From CALGKJ01 sp049322695 (GTDB lineage: Bacteria; Bacillota; Clostridia; Lutisporales; Lutisporaceae), in NCBI GenBank assembly GCA_049322695.1, contig JBMORW010000054.1, forward strand, positions 1-64,000: a stretch of DNA of 64,000 nt. The letters run 5' to 3'. Of this stretch, positions 1 to 8,999 are shown in pieces (within the stretch, counting starts at the first letter, position 1; every line of letters starts with the position of its first letter). Both the position numbers and the translations under genes were made by a program. Below the pieces are notes generated by a model that did not search any database, was not told the DNA's origin, and was given only the letters and a program-made list of their open reading frames with translations.

Positions 1-1
1 A

Positions 2-937
2 ACACCTATGTATTATGAAGCAGTAAGAGATTATAAAGGACCAAAGCTTTACTATAGATTGGCAACAGCTGAATACGCGAAATGGTTTGAAGATAAGATA
101 GGTGTATCAACAATACCGACATGCTCCGGAGCTTCAGTTTCCAATGTTACAGTGGATATTGCCAGAACATGGGGCTGCAATCCTATAATACTAATAGGCC
201 AGGATCTGGGCTTTACAGGTAAAGAGGTCTATGCTGATGGTGCTGTATTAAAGGAGCAGTGGGATAAGGATATTAATGAAAGGATAGATCAGAATAAAAA
301 AGAGCTTTATAATATCCTCACAGATATATATGGGCAGCCTATTTATACTGATCAGGCCATGCTTTCAATAAAAGTGTATTTTGAAGAATATGTAAAGTCA
401 GCTAAAGACATACACCTGTTAAACTGTACAGAAGGTGGCGTGCCAATTGATGGAGTCGAAAATAGATCACTAAGAGAGGTTATTAAACAGTATTGTATAA
501 AGGATTATAACATTGATGAAATGTTAAGAGACATCTATAATAAAGAGATATCAAAGTCCATGAGTAAAGCTGATGATGTGGACAAATTCTTGAAAGAACT
601 ATATAATGAAACCTTACGCATGAAAGAGTTAGCTCTGAAAAGAATAAAGCTTTTATATGATACCTCAAAGAAAGGCAGTATTGATAAAAATGCTTGGAGA
701 AAAATTGATAAGCTCACTGAAGAAATTGAAAAAATGGACTCATATAAAAACTTGATAGGTAATGTTTCTCAAATATTTCTACAGGCATTAAAAAATGAAA
801 ATGAGAGAAGTGCGGAAAAAACTGATAGTATCAAAGAAAAAAGAGAGATTTTGATAAGTGGTCTTCTTAAACAATATGGATTTGTTTCAGACAATGTATC
901 GTATGTAAATAGTATTCTCAGTAAAATATTGATGTGA
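2..937 (+). CDS. Flagellin glycosyltransferase of the MAF/DUF115 (MptE-like) family, 5' end cut off
   Basis: C-terminal part of a motility accessory factor, the family that transfers nonulosonic acids (pseudaminic or legionaminic acid) onto flagellin Ser/Thr in the cytoplasm before export. The reading frame is open through the window edge, so the gene starts upstream. The visible diagnostic piece is the NPIILIGQDLGFTG stretch about 60 residues in, close to the family's conserved GxNPI-hhh-GQDL region, followed by a charged helical C-terminal half. It lies 15 bp before the next gene and heads a nonulosonic-acid gene cluster, which supports the assignment. The MAF domain is recognised by motif only; exact sugar specificity cannot be read. 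Confidence 0.85.
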   Translation, partial: TPMYYEAVRDYKGPKLYYRLATAEYAKWFEDKIGVSTIPTCSGASVSNVTVDIARTWGCNPIILIGQDLGFTGKEVYADGAVLKEQWDKDINERIDQNKKELYNILTDIYGQPIYTDQAMLSIKVYFEEYVKSAKDIHLLNCTEGGVPIDGVENRSLREVIKQYCIKDYNIDEMLRDIYNKEISKSMSKADDVDKFLKELYNETLRMKELALKRIKLLYDTSKKGSIDKNAWRKIDKLTEEIEKMDSYKNLIGNVSQIFLQALKNENERSAEKTDSIKEKREILISGLLKQYGFVSDNVSYVNSILSKILM

Positions 938-952
938 AGAAGGAGTGAGAAG

Positions 953-1312
953 ATGTCAGAAACTAATAAGCTTAAATTTGAAACAATAGAAACGGTTATT
1001 GAATACTCAGGCAAGCTAATAAATGCGGTGGATTATGTTACTGGATTACTTCAGGAAGGTAAAGATGTTGAGGCAAATAATGTATTATCTGATTTTATTG
1101 ATGGGATCAAATGGGTGGTTGAGGCTCTTGAACTGACAAAGGATATTCATAGTATTGATGTGTCTTCGATCAACAATGATTTTAATGCTTTGGTTGATTG
1201 CTTGAGCAATTCTGATTTTGTTAGCGTGGCAGATATACTTGAATATGAAATTGCGGAAACTTTGAAATCATGGATAAACATATTGCAAGAATCCCTGGAA
1301 AAGCAACAATAG
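953..1312 (+). CDS. Hypothetical small acidic helical protein
   Basis: 119 residues, acidic, predicted mostly helical, no signal peptide, membrane segment or cysteine motif. I do not recognise a family. It has a good ribosome binding site (AAGGAGTGAG) and sits between the MAF glycosyltransferase and a radical SAM gene with short gaps, so it is probably co-transcribed and connected with flagellin or glycan handling. A chaperone or adaptor for the neighbouring glycosyltransferase is possible but is only a guess from position. Confidence 0.7.
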   Translation: MSETNKLKFETIETVIEYSGKLINAVDYVTGLLQEGKDVEANNVLSDFIDGIKWVVEALELTKDIHSIDVSSINNDFNALVDCLSNSDFVSVADILEYEIAETLKSWINILQESLEKQQ

Positions 1313-1340
1313 ATAATTCTAGCTATAAGGATGTGAACTT

Positions 1341-2270
1341 ATGGTCAACCCGTTTATAGAAATTTACAGGAGCCATGCATATAGCAATGCGAACAAATTG
1401 CCACTTAGAGACTTTCCATTTGTAGTGGATGTGGAAACGACCAATCACTGTAATCTAATGTGCAAAATGTGTTCCCGTAATGTAATGAAGAGAAGCTGCG
1501 GGTATATGAGCTTTGATACTTATAAAAAAATAGTTGATGAGTGTGCAGAAAATAATGCAGCTATAAGACTCATTAGATGGGGAGAACATCTTCTTCACTC
1601 AGAGGTATTCAAGTTTATTCAATATACTAAGGAAAAAGGTGTTTTGCTGCACCTGACAACCAACGGTTTGCTGATGGATGAAGAAAAATCGACGAGGCTG
1701 ATAGAGCTTGGCTTAGACAGCTTGATAATTTCAATGCAGGGGGCAACAAAAGAAGGCTACGAGGATATGAGAAATAATGATAACTATGATCTTTTAGAGA
1801 AAAATATTAAGTATTTTATGAAAAAAAGAAATGAGTTAGGAAAAGACAAGCCTTTTGTTCATATATCCTCAACAATGACTGATGAAACAGAAGAACAGAT
1901 CTCTGCCTTTATAAAGTATTGGAGCAGTTTTGTTGACAGTGTTGATGTTGGTAAAACATATTTTGCCATGGTAGATAAAGAGGGATACCATGATGTTATT
2001 GCAGAGTATTTGCCAAGAGAAACAGTTAAGAAGATATATTCCCCCTGTACAGAGGTATATCAGAAAATATCTGTAAACTGGAACGGTGATATAACTGCCT
2101 GCTGTGCCGATCATGACAATTATATGCTTTTAGGAAATGTTATGGAGACTTCTATTAGAACTGCTTGGCATAGTAATAAATTAAATGAGTATAGAAGAAT
2201 ACTTGATGATATGGGCATGGAGAAGCTGCCTTTATGTAAGGATTGTTATCATACCTATGAAGGTATATAG
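1341..2270 (+). CDS. Radical SAM/SPASM-type protein
   Basis: 309 residues. The CNLMCKMC sequence gives the CX3CX2C radical SAM cluster ligands at Cys37, Cys41 and Cys44. The C-terminal region has a SPASM-like set of cysteines: a Cys before VYQKISVNWNGD, a CC pair after it, and a final CKDC, which would bind an auxiliary Fe-S cluster. The WNGD-ITACC pattern is typical of SPASM proteins. Substrate unknown. Being inside a nonulosonic-acid island, a role in modifying a sugar or glycoprotein is inferred. It is 24 bp upstream of the CMP-sugar synthetase gene. Confidence 0.88.
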   Translation: MVNPFIEIYRSHAYSNANKLPLRDFPFVVDVETTNHCNLMCKMCSRNVMKRSCGYMSFDTYKKIVDECAENNAAIRLIRWGEHLLHSEVFKFIQYTKEKGVLLHLTTNGLLMDEEKSTRLIELGLDSLIISMQGATKEGYEDMRNNDNYDLLEKNIKYFMKKRNELGKDKPFVHISSTMTDETEEQISAFIKYWSSFVDSVDVGKTYFAMVDKEGYHDVIAEYLPRETVKKIYSPCTEVYQKISVNWNGDITACCADHDNYMLLGNVMETSIRTAWHSNKLNEYRRILDDMGMEKLPLCKDCYHTYEGI

Positions 2271-2294
2271 TATTAGATTTGAGGAGTAATATAA

Positions 2295-3002
2295 ATGGAT
2301 AGAAAAATACTGGCTATCATACCTGCAAGGGGAGGTTCAAAAGGCTTACCTCGCAAGAACATACGATTGATGCTTGGAAGGCCTCTTATTGCATGGACCA
2401 TAGAGGAGGCAAAAAAATCTAAATATATTGATAGACTGGTTGTATGTACTGAGGATAAAGAGATAACAGAAATGTGCTGCTCCTTGGATGTAGAAATTAT
2501 AAGAAGACCTGATGACCTGGCAACTGATTCGGCATCTGTACATGATACAATTTTATATTGTCTTAACATTCTCAAAGAAAAAGAAAGCTACATACCTGAG
2601 CATGTAATGCTGCTTCAATGCACATCTCCTTTGAGAAAAGCGGTACACATTGATGAAGCTATTGAGCTGTTGACAAGGTGTAACTCAGAAGCAGTTGTTT
2701 CAGTTTGCAGAGAAAAACACAGTCCTTATTGGCTGAAGACAGTTGATGAGCAAGGGTTTACAAAAGATTTTCTGCAATATGATAAGAAAAGCCTGGTTAG
2801 GCGTCAAGACTTGCCGATTCTGTATAGGCTTAATGGAAGCATTTATATATCGAAAACAGAGACTTACCTTAACAGAAAAAGCTTTGACGGTGATGGAACA
2901 CAGGCATATGTAATGGATAGTAATGATTCCATAGATATAGATGATGAGATTGACTTTTTAGTCGCAGAATTGCTATTAAAAAGAACATTACTGCAAAGTT
3001 AG
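2295..3002 (+). CDS. CMP-nonulosonic acid cytidylyltransferase (NeuA/LegF type)
   Basis: 235 residues, the usual size for the single-domain bacterial enzymes. The N-terminal IPARGGSKGLPRKN motif is the CTP-binding signature of CMP-sialic acid, CMP-legionaminic acid and CMP-pseudaminic acid synthetases; a LQCTSPLR motif follows at about residue 110. It would couple the free nonulosonic acid made by the NeuB homologue at 25.5 kb to CMP, the donor used by the MAF transferase. The neighbouring LegB/LegC/PtmE genes favour legionaminic over pseudaminic acid. Confidence 0.9.
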   Translation: MDRKILAIIPARGGSKGLPRKNIRLMLGRPLIAWTIEEAKKSKYIDRLVVCTEDKEITEMCCSLDVEIIRRPDDLATDSASVHDTILYCLNILKEKESYIPEHVMLLQCTSPLRKAVHIDEAIELLTRCNSEAVVSVCREKHSPYWLKTVDEQGFTKDFLQYDKKSLVRRQDLPILYRLNGSIYISKTETYLNRKSFDGDGTQAYVMDSNDSIDIDDEIDFLVAELLLKRTLLQS

Positions 3003-3015
3003 GCAGGTGGTTTAA

Positions 3016-4077
3016 GTGAACTTGAAAAATGTTGATAAAATATTAGTACATATGGACGACTCAATCAAAGCTGTTATGAAGACCATGGATGAAGGTGCCA
3101 TGGGCATAGTGCTTATAGTTGATGATAATAAAATGTTAAGAGGTACAGTAACAGACGGAGATATCAGAAGAGCCATAATAAACGGCAAAGACTTAGAACA
3201 GAGCGTATACAATATAATGCAGGTGAACTTCAAATATATTACACAGGAACAGGTTAACAAAAATAGTGTAAACCGCTTTTTCGAAGAGAAGCTTGTAAGA
3301 CAGCTGCCGGTGCTTAACAGATTTAAGCAGCCCATAGGTATCATACTGCTGGAGGATATGTTTTCGCTACCTGAGAAGAATAATTATGTTGTTATTATGG
3401 CAGGCGGTTTAGGCAGCAGGCTAAGGCCTCTGACTGACGAGATACCTAAGCCAATGCTTAAAGTAGGAAGTAAGCCTATACTTGAAACAATTATTGAACA
3501 GTTCAAGAAAAGTGGCTTCAACAATATATTGATTTCTGTAAACTATAAATCTAATATTATTGAAGACTACTTTCAAGATGGTTCCAGCTTTGGGGTAAGT
3601 ATAGAGTATGTTAAGGAAAAAGAGCGTCTGGGAACTGCCGGTGCTTTAAGATTAGCCAGGCAGTATTTGGAAAGCCCTTTTTTTGTTATTAACGGGGATA
3701 TATTAACAAATCTAAACTTTAACAGTTTTCTTGATTTTCATTATGAAGGCAATAATGATATGACTATAGCAACAAGAAGCTACAATTTTCAAATACCCTA
3801 TGGAGTAATAAATACTAATAATGATAAGATAGCTTCACTTGATGAAAAACCGGAAATGACTTTCTCAATTAATGCCGGAATATATATACTGAATCCATCT
3901 ATTATTGAATATATTCCGGAAAATATCTATTATGGAATGAATGATCTTATAAATACTACTCTGCAAAAGCAGCATATTATTGGGAGCTATCCATTAAGAG
4001 AATACTGGATAGATATAGGACACATGCAGGATTATTACAAAGCAAATGAAGATATAAACAAGTATTTTGGAGAGTGA
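3016..4077 (+). CDS. CBS-domain sugar-1-phosphate nucleotidyltransferase (PtmE-like)
   Basis: 353 residues with a GTG start behind AGGCAGGTGG. Residues 1-115 carry a CBS pair (TVTDGDIRRAI is characteristic) and residues 124-350 a nucleotidyltransferase domain with MAGGLGSRLRPLT and PKPM. This CBS-plus-NTP-transferase architecture matches PtmE of Campylobacter, which makes the GDP-glucosamine used as the starting nucleotide sugar for legionaminic acid. GDP specificity is inferred from the family. The next gene is the LegB homologue, as expected for this pathway. Confidence 0.88.
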   Translation: MNLKNVDKILVHMDDSIKAVMKTMDEGAMGIVLIVDDNKMLRGTVTDGDIRRAIINGKDLEQSVYNIMQVNFKYITQEQVNKNSVNRFFEEKLVRQLPVLNRFKQPIGIILLEDMFSLPEKNNYVVIMAGGLGSRLRPLTDEIPKPMLKVGSKPILETIIEQFKKSGFNNILISVNYKSNIIEDYFQDGSSFGVSIEYVKEKERLGTAGALRLARQYLESPFFVINGDILTNLNFNSFLDFHYEGNNDMTIATRSYNFQIPYGVINTNNDKIASLDEKPEMTFSINAGIYILNPSIIEYIPENIYYGMNDLINTTLQKQHIIGSYPLREYWIDIGHMQDYYKANEDINKYFGE

Positions 4078-4102
4078 TAGTTTGAATAAATTCAATCATC
4101 AC

Positions 4103-4171
4103 GTTCGCAAGCGAACTTCCAACCTGCCGCTTTGGAAGTTTATTCATTACTTTTTGCACTGTGAGCGGCAG
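4103..4171 (+). promoter_or_regulatory. Hairpin with possible pseudoknot in the leader of the LegB gene
   Basis: A 9-bp perfect stem (AACTTCCAA at 4114 with TTGGAAGTT at 4132) encloses the loop CCTGCCGCT. Eight loop bases (4124-4131) are perfectly complementary to AGCGGCAG at 4164-4171, which directly precedes the ribosome binding site AATGGAGG. An alternative hairpin GTTCGC-AA-GCGAAC (4103-4116) overlaps the first stem, so the two cannot coexist. The geometry fits an H-type pseudoknot or competing structures that could affect translation of the downstream gene; function is inference. Confidence 0.45.
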
Positions 4172-4185
4172 AATGGAGGTTAAAC

Positions 4186-5178
4186 ATGGACTTAAAAGGG
4201 AAAAAAGTTATAGTTACCGGTGCTGAAGGATTTATAGGCAGCCATCTTGTAGAAAGGCTTGTTGAAAAAAACTGTGATGTTACAGCTTTTGTTCAGTATA
4301 ACTCATTTAACAATTGGGGCTGGATTGAAACCTTTGATAAAAACCTGAAGGATTCTATAAAAGTGGTACAAGGCGATATTAGAGATTACTCGCACTTAAA
4401 GAACTGCATCAGCGGGAACGAAGTTGTAATGCATTTAGCTGCACTTATTGCGATACCTTATAGTTATCACTCGCCTGATGCTTATGTTAATACAAATATT
4501 ACAGGAACGTTGAATGTTATGCAGGCATGCAAAGAAGCAGGTATTGCCAAAATAGTACATACCTCTACCAGTGAGGTATATGGTACTGCACAATATGTTC
4601 CAATAGATGAGAAGCATCCACTTCATGCTCAATCACCCTATGCAGCAACAAAAATAGGAGCAGATAAAATCGCTGAGAGCTTTCATCTTTCATTTGGATT
4701 GCCGGTAGCGACTATAAGACCATTTAATACATATGGACCACGACAATCAGCAAGAGCTATAATACCTACTATTATTTCTCAGGTATTAGCCGGCAGTAAA
4801 ACTATTAAGCTTGGAAATCTGGAGCCGACCAGAGATTTTAACTATGTTCTTGATACGGTTAACGGATTTATTCTTGTTGCTGAAAATGATAATACAGTAG
4901 GAGAAGTAATAAATGTAGGCTCAGGAAAAGAAATAACCATAGGCGAATTGGCAAAAAGTATTTTTAAACTAATGGATGCCGACATAGAAATTCAATCAGA
5001 TATGAACAGACATAGACCCGAAACAAGTGAAGTTTACAGACTTTGGAGCAATATAAGTAAAGCACAAAACATAATAGGCTATAGTCCAAAATTTACTTTG
5101 GAAGAAGGTTTGTCTGCAACTATTGATTGGATGAGGATAAACAAAAGCAGCTTTAAGACCGATATATACAATATATGA
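4186..5178 (+). CDS. legB: NAD-dependent 4,6-dehydratase of legionaminic acid synthesis (LegB-like SDR)
   Basis: 330-residue extended short-chain dehydrogenase/reductase. The nucleotide-binding GxxGxxG is at Gly12-Gly18 and the catalytic Tyr152-x3-Lys156 is in SPYAATK, with STSEVYG upstream. It would dehydrate a UDP- or GDP-GlcNAc donor to the 4-keto-6-deoxy sugar, the first committed step of legionaminic acid synthesis. It is followed 22 bp later by the aminotransferase that acts on the product, the standard LegB-LegC pair. Start ATG has AATGGAGG nine bases upstream. Assignment among dehydratases rests on this pairing and overall similarity. Confidence 0.87.
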   Translation: MDLKGKKVIVTGAEGFIGSHLVERLVEKNCDVTAFVQYNSFNNWGWIETFDKNLKDSIKVVQGDIRDYSHLKNCISGNEVVMHLAALIAIPYSYHSPDAYVNTNITGTLNVMQACKEAGIAKIVHTSTSEVYGTAQYVPIDEKHPLHAQSPYAATKIGADKIAESFHLSFGLPVATIRPFNTYGPRQSARAIIPTIISQVLAGSKTIKLGNLEPTRDFNYVLDTVNGFILVAENDNTVGEVINVGSGKEITIGELAKSIFKLMDADIEIQSDMNRHRPETSEVYRLWSNISKAQNIIGYSPKFTLEEGLSATIDWMRINKSSFKTDIYNI

Positions 5179-5200
5179 CAAAAGCTTATGAGGTGGTTTT

Positions 5201-6304
5201 ATGATACCGCTATGTGTACCGCACATAATTGGAAACGAGTGGAAATACATAAAAGAATGTCTTGATACAAATTGGGTTTCCAGTGCTGGCAGCTATGTAG
5301 ACAAGTTTGAGCAAAAGTTTAGCGAGTTTTTGAAAATTAAAAAGTCAGTAGTAACTATAAACGGGACTGCAGCATTGCATTTAGCATTAAAAGCCTTAGG
5401 TATCTGTGAAGGTGATGAAGTTATTGTATCTTCACTCACCTTCATTTCACCTGTTAATGCAATCAGATATGTTGGAGCAGTGCCTGTCTTTGTGGATGTC
5501 TGCAGAGACAGCTATGTAATGGATGTCGAAAAGATAGAAGAATTGATAACTGAAAAGACAAAAGCTATCCTGCCTGTTCATATATACGGTCATCCGGTAG
5601 ATATGGGCAAGGTTATGGAACTGGCAAAAAAGTACAATCTTAAAGTAATTGAAGATGCAACTGAATCTTTGGGGTCCTTATATAAAGGAAGGCATACAGG
5701 CACTATAGGAGATATTGGCTGTTTCAGCTTCAATGGCAATAAGCTTATAACAACAGGTGCCGGAGGTATGTTAGTTACTAATGATGTGGAAATTGGTGAA
5801 TATACCAAATATTTATCTAATCAAACAAAAACAGTAATGGAAAATGGCGGCTTCTGTCATGAAGAAATAGGCTATAACTATAGAATGCCGAATATTGTTG
5901 CTGCTATGGGAGTGGCACAAATGGAGTCCATTGAGCATTATTGTTCGATTAAAAAAAGAAACGCCGATACTTATTCACAGCTATTAAAGGAAGTAGTTGG
6001 AGTTACCTTACCTGTTCAAAAACACGATGCAGAAAATATTAACTGGCTGTACTCTGTTGTAATCGAAAATGAATACAAGCTTAGCAGGGATGACTTAATA
6101 AAAACATTGAAACAGAATAACATAGAGAGCAGACCATTTTTTATGCCGATACACTTGATGAAGCCATACAGCCAATGCAGACATGGAGACATGTCTGTCA
6201 CTATAGAATTATCTAGAAAAGGCATTAATCTCCCAAGCTCGGTAGGAATTACAATAGAGGAAATACAGTATGTTACTAGAATAATAAAAATGTATAGTGT
6301 TTAA
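5201..6304 (+). CDS. legC: PLP-dependent sugar aminotransferase (LegC-like)
   Basis: 367-residue DegT/DnrJ/EryC1-type aminotransferase. The PLP-binding Lys181 is in SFNGNKLITTGAGGM and the pyridine-nitrogen Asp152 is in EDATES; the N-terminal PHIIGNEWKYIKEC and NTNWVSS patterns agree with the LegC/NHT subfamily. It should aminate C4 of the 4-keto-6-deoxy intermediate from LegB. The product would then be acetylated by the NeuD-type enzyme at 23.4 kb. Ribosome binding site GAGGTGG precedes the ATG. Confidence 0.88.
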   Translation: MIPLCVPHIIGNEWKYIKECLDTNWVSSAGSYVDKFEQKFSEFLKIKKSVVTINGTAALHLALKALGICEGDEVIVSSLTFISPVNAIRYVGAVPVFVDVCRDSYVMDVEKIEELITEKTKAILPVHIYGHPVDMGKVMELAKKYNLKVIEDATESLGSLYKGRHTGTIGDIGCFSFNGNKLITTGAGGMLVTNDVEIGEYTKYLSNQTKTVMENGGFCHEEIGYNYRMPNIVAAMGVAQMESIEHYCSIKKRNADTYSQLLKEVVGVTLPVQKHDAENINWLYSVVIENEYKLSRDDLIKTLKQNNIESRPFFMPIHLMKPYSQCRHGDMSVTIELSRKGINLPSSVGITIEEIQYVTRIIKMYSV

Positions 6305-6342
6305 AGCTTTCAATAATACTACTTAAGAATAGAGGTGTGATT

Positions 6343-7899
6343 ATGCAAAAGAATCCAGTGGTTGCCTCTAAAATCGTCAATAGGATTGAGTTTGCTAATA
6401 TAAGAGAGAAGTTGAGAGAAGATGGACTTAAGGTTATACACTGTCATGGGGTGTTTGATCTTTTGCATCCGGGACATATAGAGCATCTTGAGGAAGCAAA
6501 AAAATTGGGAGACATACTGGTTGTTTCTATAACCTCAGCACCATATGTCAGAAAGGGTCCCGGAAGACCATATTTCAATGATGAGCTGCGTCTAAAAACC
6601 TTAGCAGCACTTGAGTATGTGGATTATGTAATGCTGTCTGAGGCAGTAACTGTTATGGAAGTACTTGAATATATTAAACCTGATTTGTATGTCAAAGGTA
6701 AGGAATATGAAAACTATGAAAATGATGTAACTCAGAACATTGGCCCCGAGGTTGATGCCGTAAGGAAGTATGGAGGAGATGTTTACTTCACGGACGGTGT
6801 AAACTTCAGTTCGACTAAACTTATAAATAATCATTTTTCTTCTTTGCCGCCTGGTGTTAAGGAATATGCTATGGAACTGTCAAGCAAATACAGTTTTGAT
6901 GAAATAAGAAAAATAGTGGATAGCTTTCAGGATATAAAAGTGCTAGTAATAGGAGATATAATTATCGATGAATATGTATTTTGCAATGTACAAGGGCTGA
7001 TGTCTAAAGACCGGGCTTTCTCGGCAAAATACATTGAAGAGGAACAATATCTTGGTGGATCACTAGCAGTTGCCAGGCACTTAGCTCAGTTTTCCAATAA
7101 TGTTACAGTAATGAGCATTGTGGGCAACGAGCCACATATTCATAGCAGAATACTACATGAGCTGAGCAAAATAATGCTTTTGGATCTTCATGTTGATGAA
7201 AGCTTTAGAACAGCGATAAAGAGGCGTTATATAGAGAGACATGGTATACGTAATGAATATGAAAAAATTTTTTCAGTAAATTATTTAATGAACGAAGATG
7301 AGTTGAGCACTTTAAATAGAAGTGCATTTTACAGTAAATTAGCATCAATTATTCAAGAGTATGATTTAGTCGTAGTAACAGATTATGGACATGGATTAAT
7401 AGATGAAAAAATAATGGATATAGTAGAGAAGAAATCTAAGTTTTTGGCAGTGAATTGTCAAACAAACTCATCGAATTATGGTACAAACCTTATTACAAAA
7501 TACAGACGTATTGATACATTTACGTTGGATTATAAGGAAATATGTCTTGCACTTAATACAAGATCTTCAGATTATTCAGCTTTAATATCTAAACTGCGAA
7601 AGTACTTCAAAAGCAGCATCGGCTGGCTTACACTGGGATCTCTTGGTGCTGTTTCTTCTACAAAAAGTGGAGCTACAATAGCAAGTCCCGCACTAACTAT
7701 AACAGTCCAAGATACTATTGGCGCAGGAGATGCCTTCTATGCAGTTTCAAGCTTATGTGCAAAAGCGGAGTTGCCCGCCGATGTAGCTACATTCTTAAGC
7801 AATATTGCAGGAGCTATCGAAGCAAATGTACTAGGTAACTCAAAGCCAGTCTCAAAATCGGATTTACTTAAATTTGCTTCTACACTGTTAAAGTTTTAA
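6343..7899 (+). CDS. HldE-like bifunctional protein with reversed domain order: nucleotidyltransferase then PfkB kinase
   Basis: 518 residues using the ATG at 6343 (AGAGGTG just upstream; a GTG six bases earlier is less well placed). Residues about 30-165 are a cytidylyltransferase-fold domain with HGVFDLLHPGH at 35-45. Residues about 185-515 are a PfkB/ribokinase-type sugar kinase ending with DTIGAGD (457-463), which holds the catalytic Asp. Canonical HldE has kinase first and nucleotidyltransferase second; here the order is inverted. With GmhA and GmhB in the same island it probably activates heptose phosphate to an NDP-heptose. The nucleotide used is not known. Confidence 0.85.
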   Translation: MQKNPVVASKIVNRIEFANIREKLREDGLKVIHCHGVFDLLHPGHIEHLEEAKKLGDILVVSITSAPYVRKGPGRPYFNDELRLKTLAALEYVDYVMLSEAVTVMEVLEYIKPDLYVKGKEYENYENDVTQNIGPEVDAVRKYGGDVYFTDGVNFSSTKLINNHFSSLPPGVKEYAMELSSKYSFDEIRKIVDSFQDIKVLVIGDIIIDEYVFCNVQGLMSKDRAFSAKYIEEEQYLGGSLAVARHLAQFSNNVTVMSIVGNEPHIHSRILHELSKIMLLDLHVDESFRTAIKRRYIERHGIRNEYEKIFSVNYLMNEDELSTLNRSAFYSKLASIIQEYDLVVVTDYGHGLIDEKIMDIVEKKSKFLAVNCQTNSSNYGTNLITKYRRIDTFTLDYKEICLALNTRSSDYSALISKLRKYFKSSIGWLTLGSLGAVSSTKSGATIASPALTITVQDTIGAGDAFYAVSSLCAKAELPADVATFLSNIAGAIEANVLGNSKPVSKSDLLKFASTLLKF

Positions 7900-7917
7900 A
7901 GAAAGTGGTGTTTTCGT

Positions 7918-8979
7918 TTGTCAGAAGAAATAAGAATAGATTCGCATAAGTTAATATTTCATCCAGATAGAGTTGCATCATGGCTAAAGGGGGATAACAT
8001 ATACCCTATATATGCTGAAATAGCACCATCTGGGACATGCAATCACAGGTGTATATTTTGTGCCTTGGATTATATGGAGTATAAGCCTATACTTTTAGAT
8101 AAGGATTTGATTTTATCAAATTTAAAAGAAATGGCTCATAATGGTCTAAAAAGTGTTATGTATGCAGGTGAAGGCGAGCCAATGATAAACAAAAATACAC
8201 CAGAGATAGTAAATAAGACAAAGCAGTTAGGAATTGACGTTGCAATGACAACGAATGGGGTATTATTTACTAAGGAAGCAGCTCAGGAATGCTTGGAATC
8301 ATTTACATGGATAAGATTTAGCCTTAACGCCGGCAACAAAGAAGCTTATGGAAACGTTCACAGAACCAAGGAAGCTGATTTTGATAAAGTTATCATAAAC
8401 CTTGAAGATACAGTAGAGTTAAAGCGAAGTAATAAGCTACAGACAACTATAGGTGTACAGCTTTTGTTAATTCCAGATAATTTTGATACAGTCTTTGAAC
8501 TTGGAGTTAAGCTTAAAAGAATTGGCGTTGACTACTATACTATCAAACCTTATTCTCAGCATCCTTTGAGTATTAATAAGCTTGGCAGTATTAATTATAA
8601 TAACTATTTGGAGCTGGATAAACAGCTTAAAGAGTTACAAGACGACAGCTTTAAAATACTGTTTAGAGCCAATGCTATGAAAAAGCTGAACTATGTTAGA
8701 CAATATAATAGATGTCTTGGGCTTCCTTTCTGGTCCTATATTGATGCTAATGCGGGTGTGTGGGCTTGCAGCGCATATTTAGGCAATGAAGAATTCTATT
8801 TTGGAAATCTTAAAGAACAGAGCTTTTCGGAAATCTGGCAAGGTGAGAAAAGAAAGTCAGTTATGAATAAAGTAAGCTGTATGGATACTAATAAATGTAG
8901 AGAGATTTGCAGACTTGATGAAATAAACATGTATTTAGACCAGTTAAAGAATCCTTCAGCACATGTTAATTTTATATAA
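7918..8979 (+). CDS. Radical SAM/SPASM protein, first of a tandem paralogous pair
   Basis: 353 residues with a TTG start behind GAAAGTGGTG. Radical SAM motif CNHRCIFC at Cys41, Cys45 and Cys48; GEGEP-like glycine motif around residue 87 for SAM binding; C-terminal SPASM-type cysteines (WACSAY region, CMDTNKC, CRE-IC). It resembles the next gene in length, layout and the unusual shared C-terminus HxNFI, so the two are likely a tandem duplication. Reaction unknown; radical SAM sugar enzymes can dehydrate, epimerise or deaminate, and the flanking heptose kinase and transketolase genes suggest a carbohydrate substrate. Confidence 0.88.
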   Translation: MSEEIRIDSHKLIFHPDRVASWLKGDNIYPIYAEIAPSGTCNHRCIFCALDYMEYKPILLDKDLILSNLKEMAHNGLKSVMYAGEGEPMINKNTPEIVNKTKQLGIDVAMTTNGVLFTKEAAQECLESFTWIRFSLNAGNKEAYGNVHRTKEADFDKVIINLEDTVELKRSNKLQTTIGVQLLLIPDNFDTVFELGVKLKRIGVDYYTIKPYSQHPLSINKLGSINYNNYLELDKQLKELQDDSFKILFRANAMKKLNYVRQYNRCLGLPFWSYIDANAGVWACSAYLGNEEFYFGNLKEQSFSEIWQGEKRKSVMNKVSCMDTNKCREICRLDEINMYLDQLKNPSAHVNFI

Positions 8980-8999
8980 AGGATAGGAGTCAATGAGTT

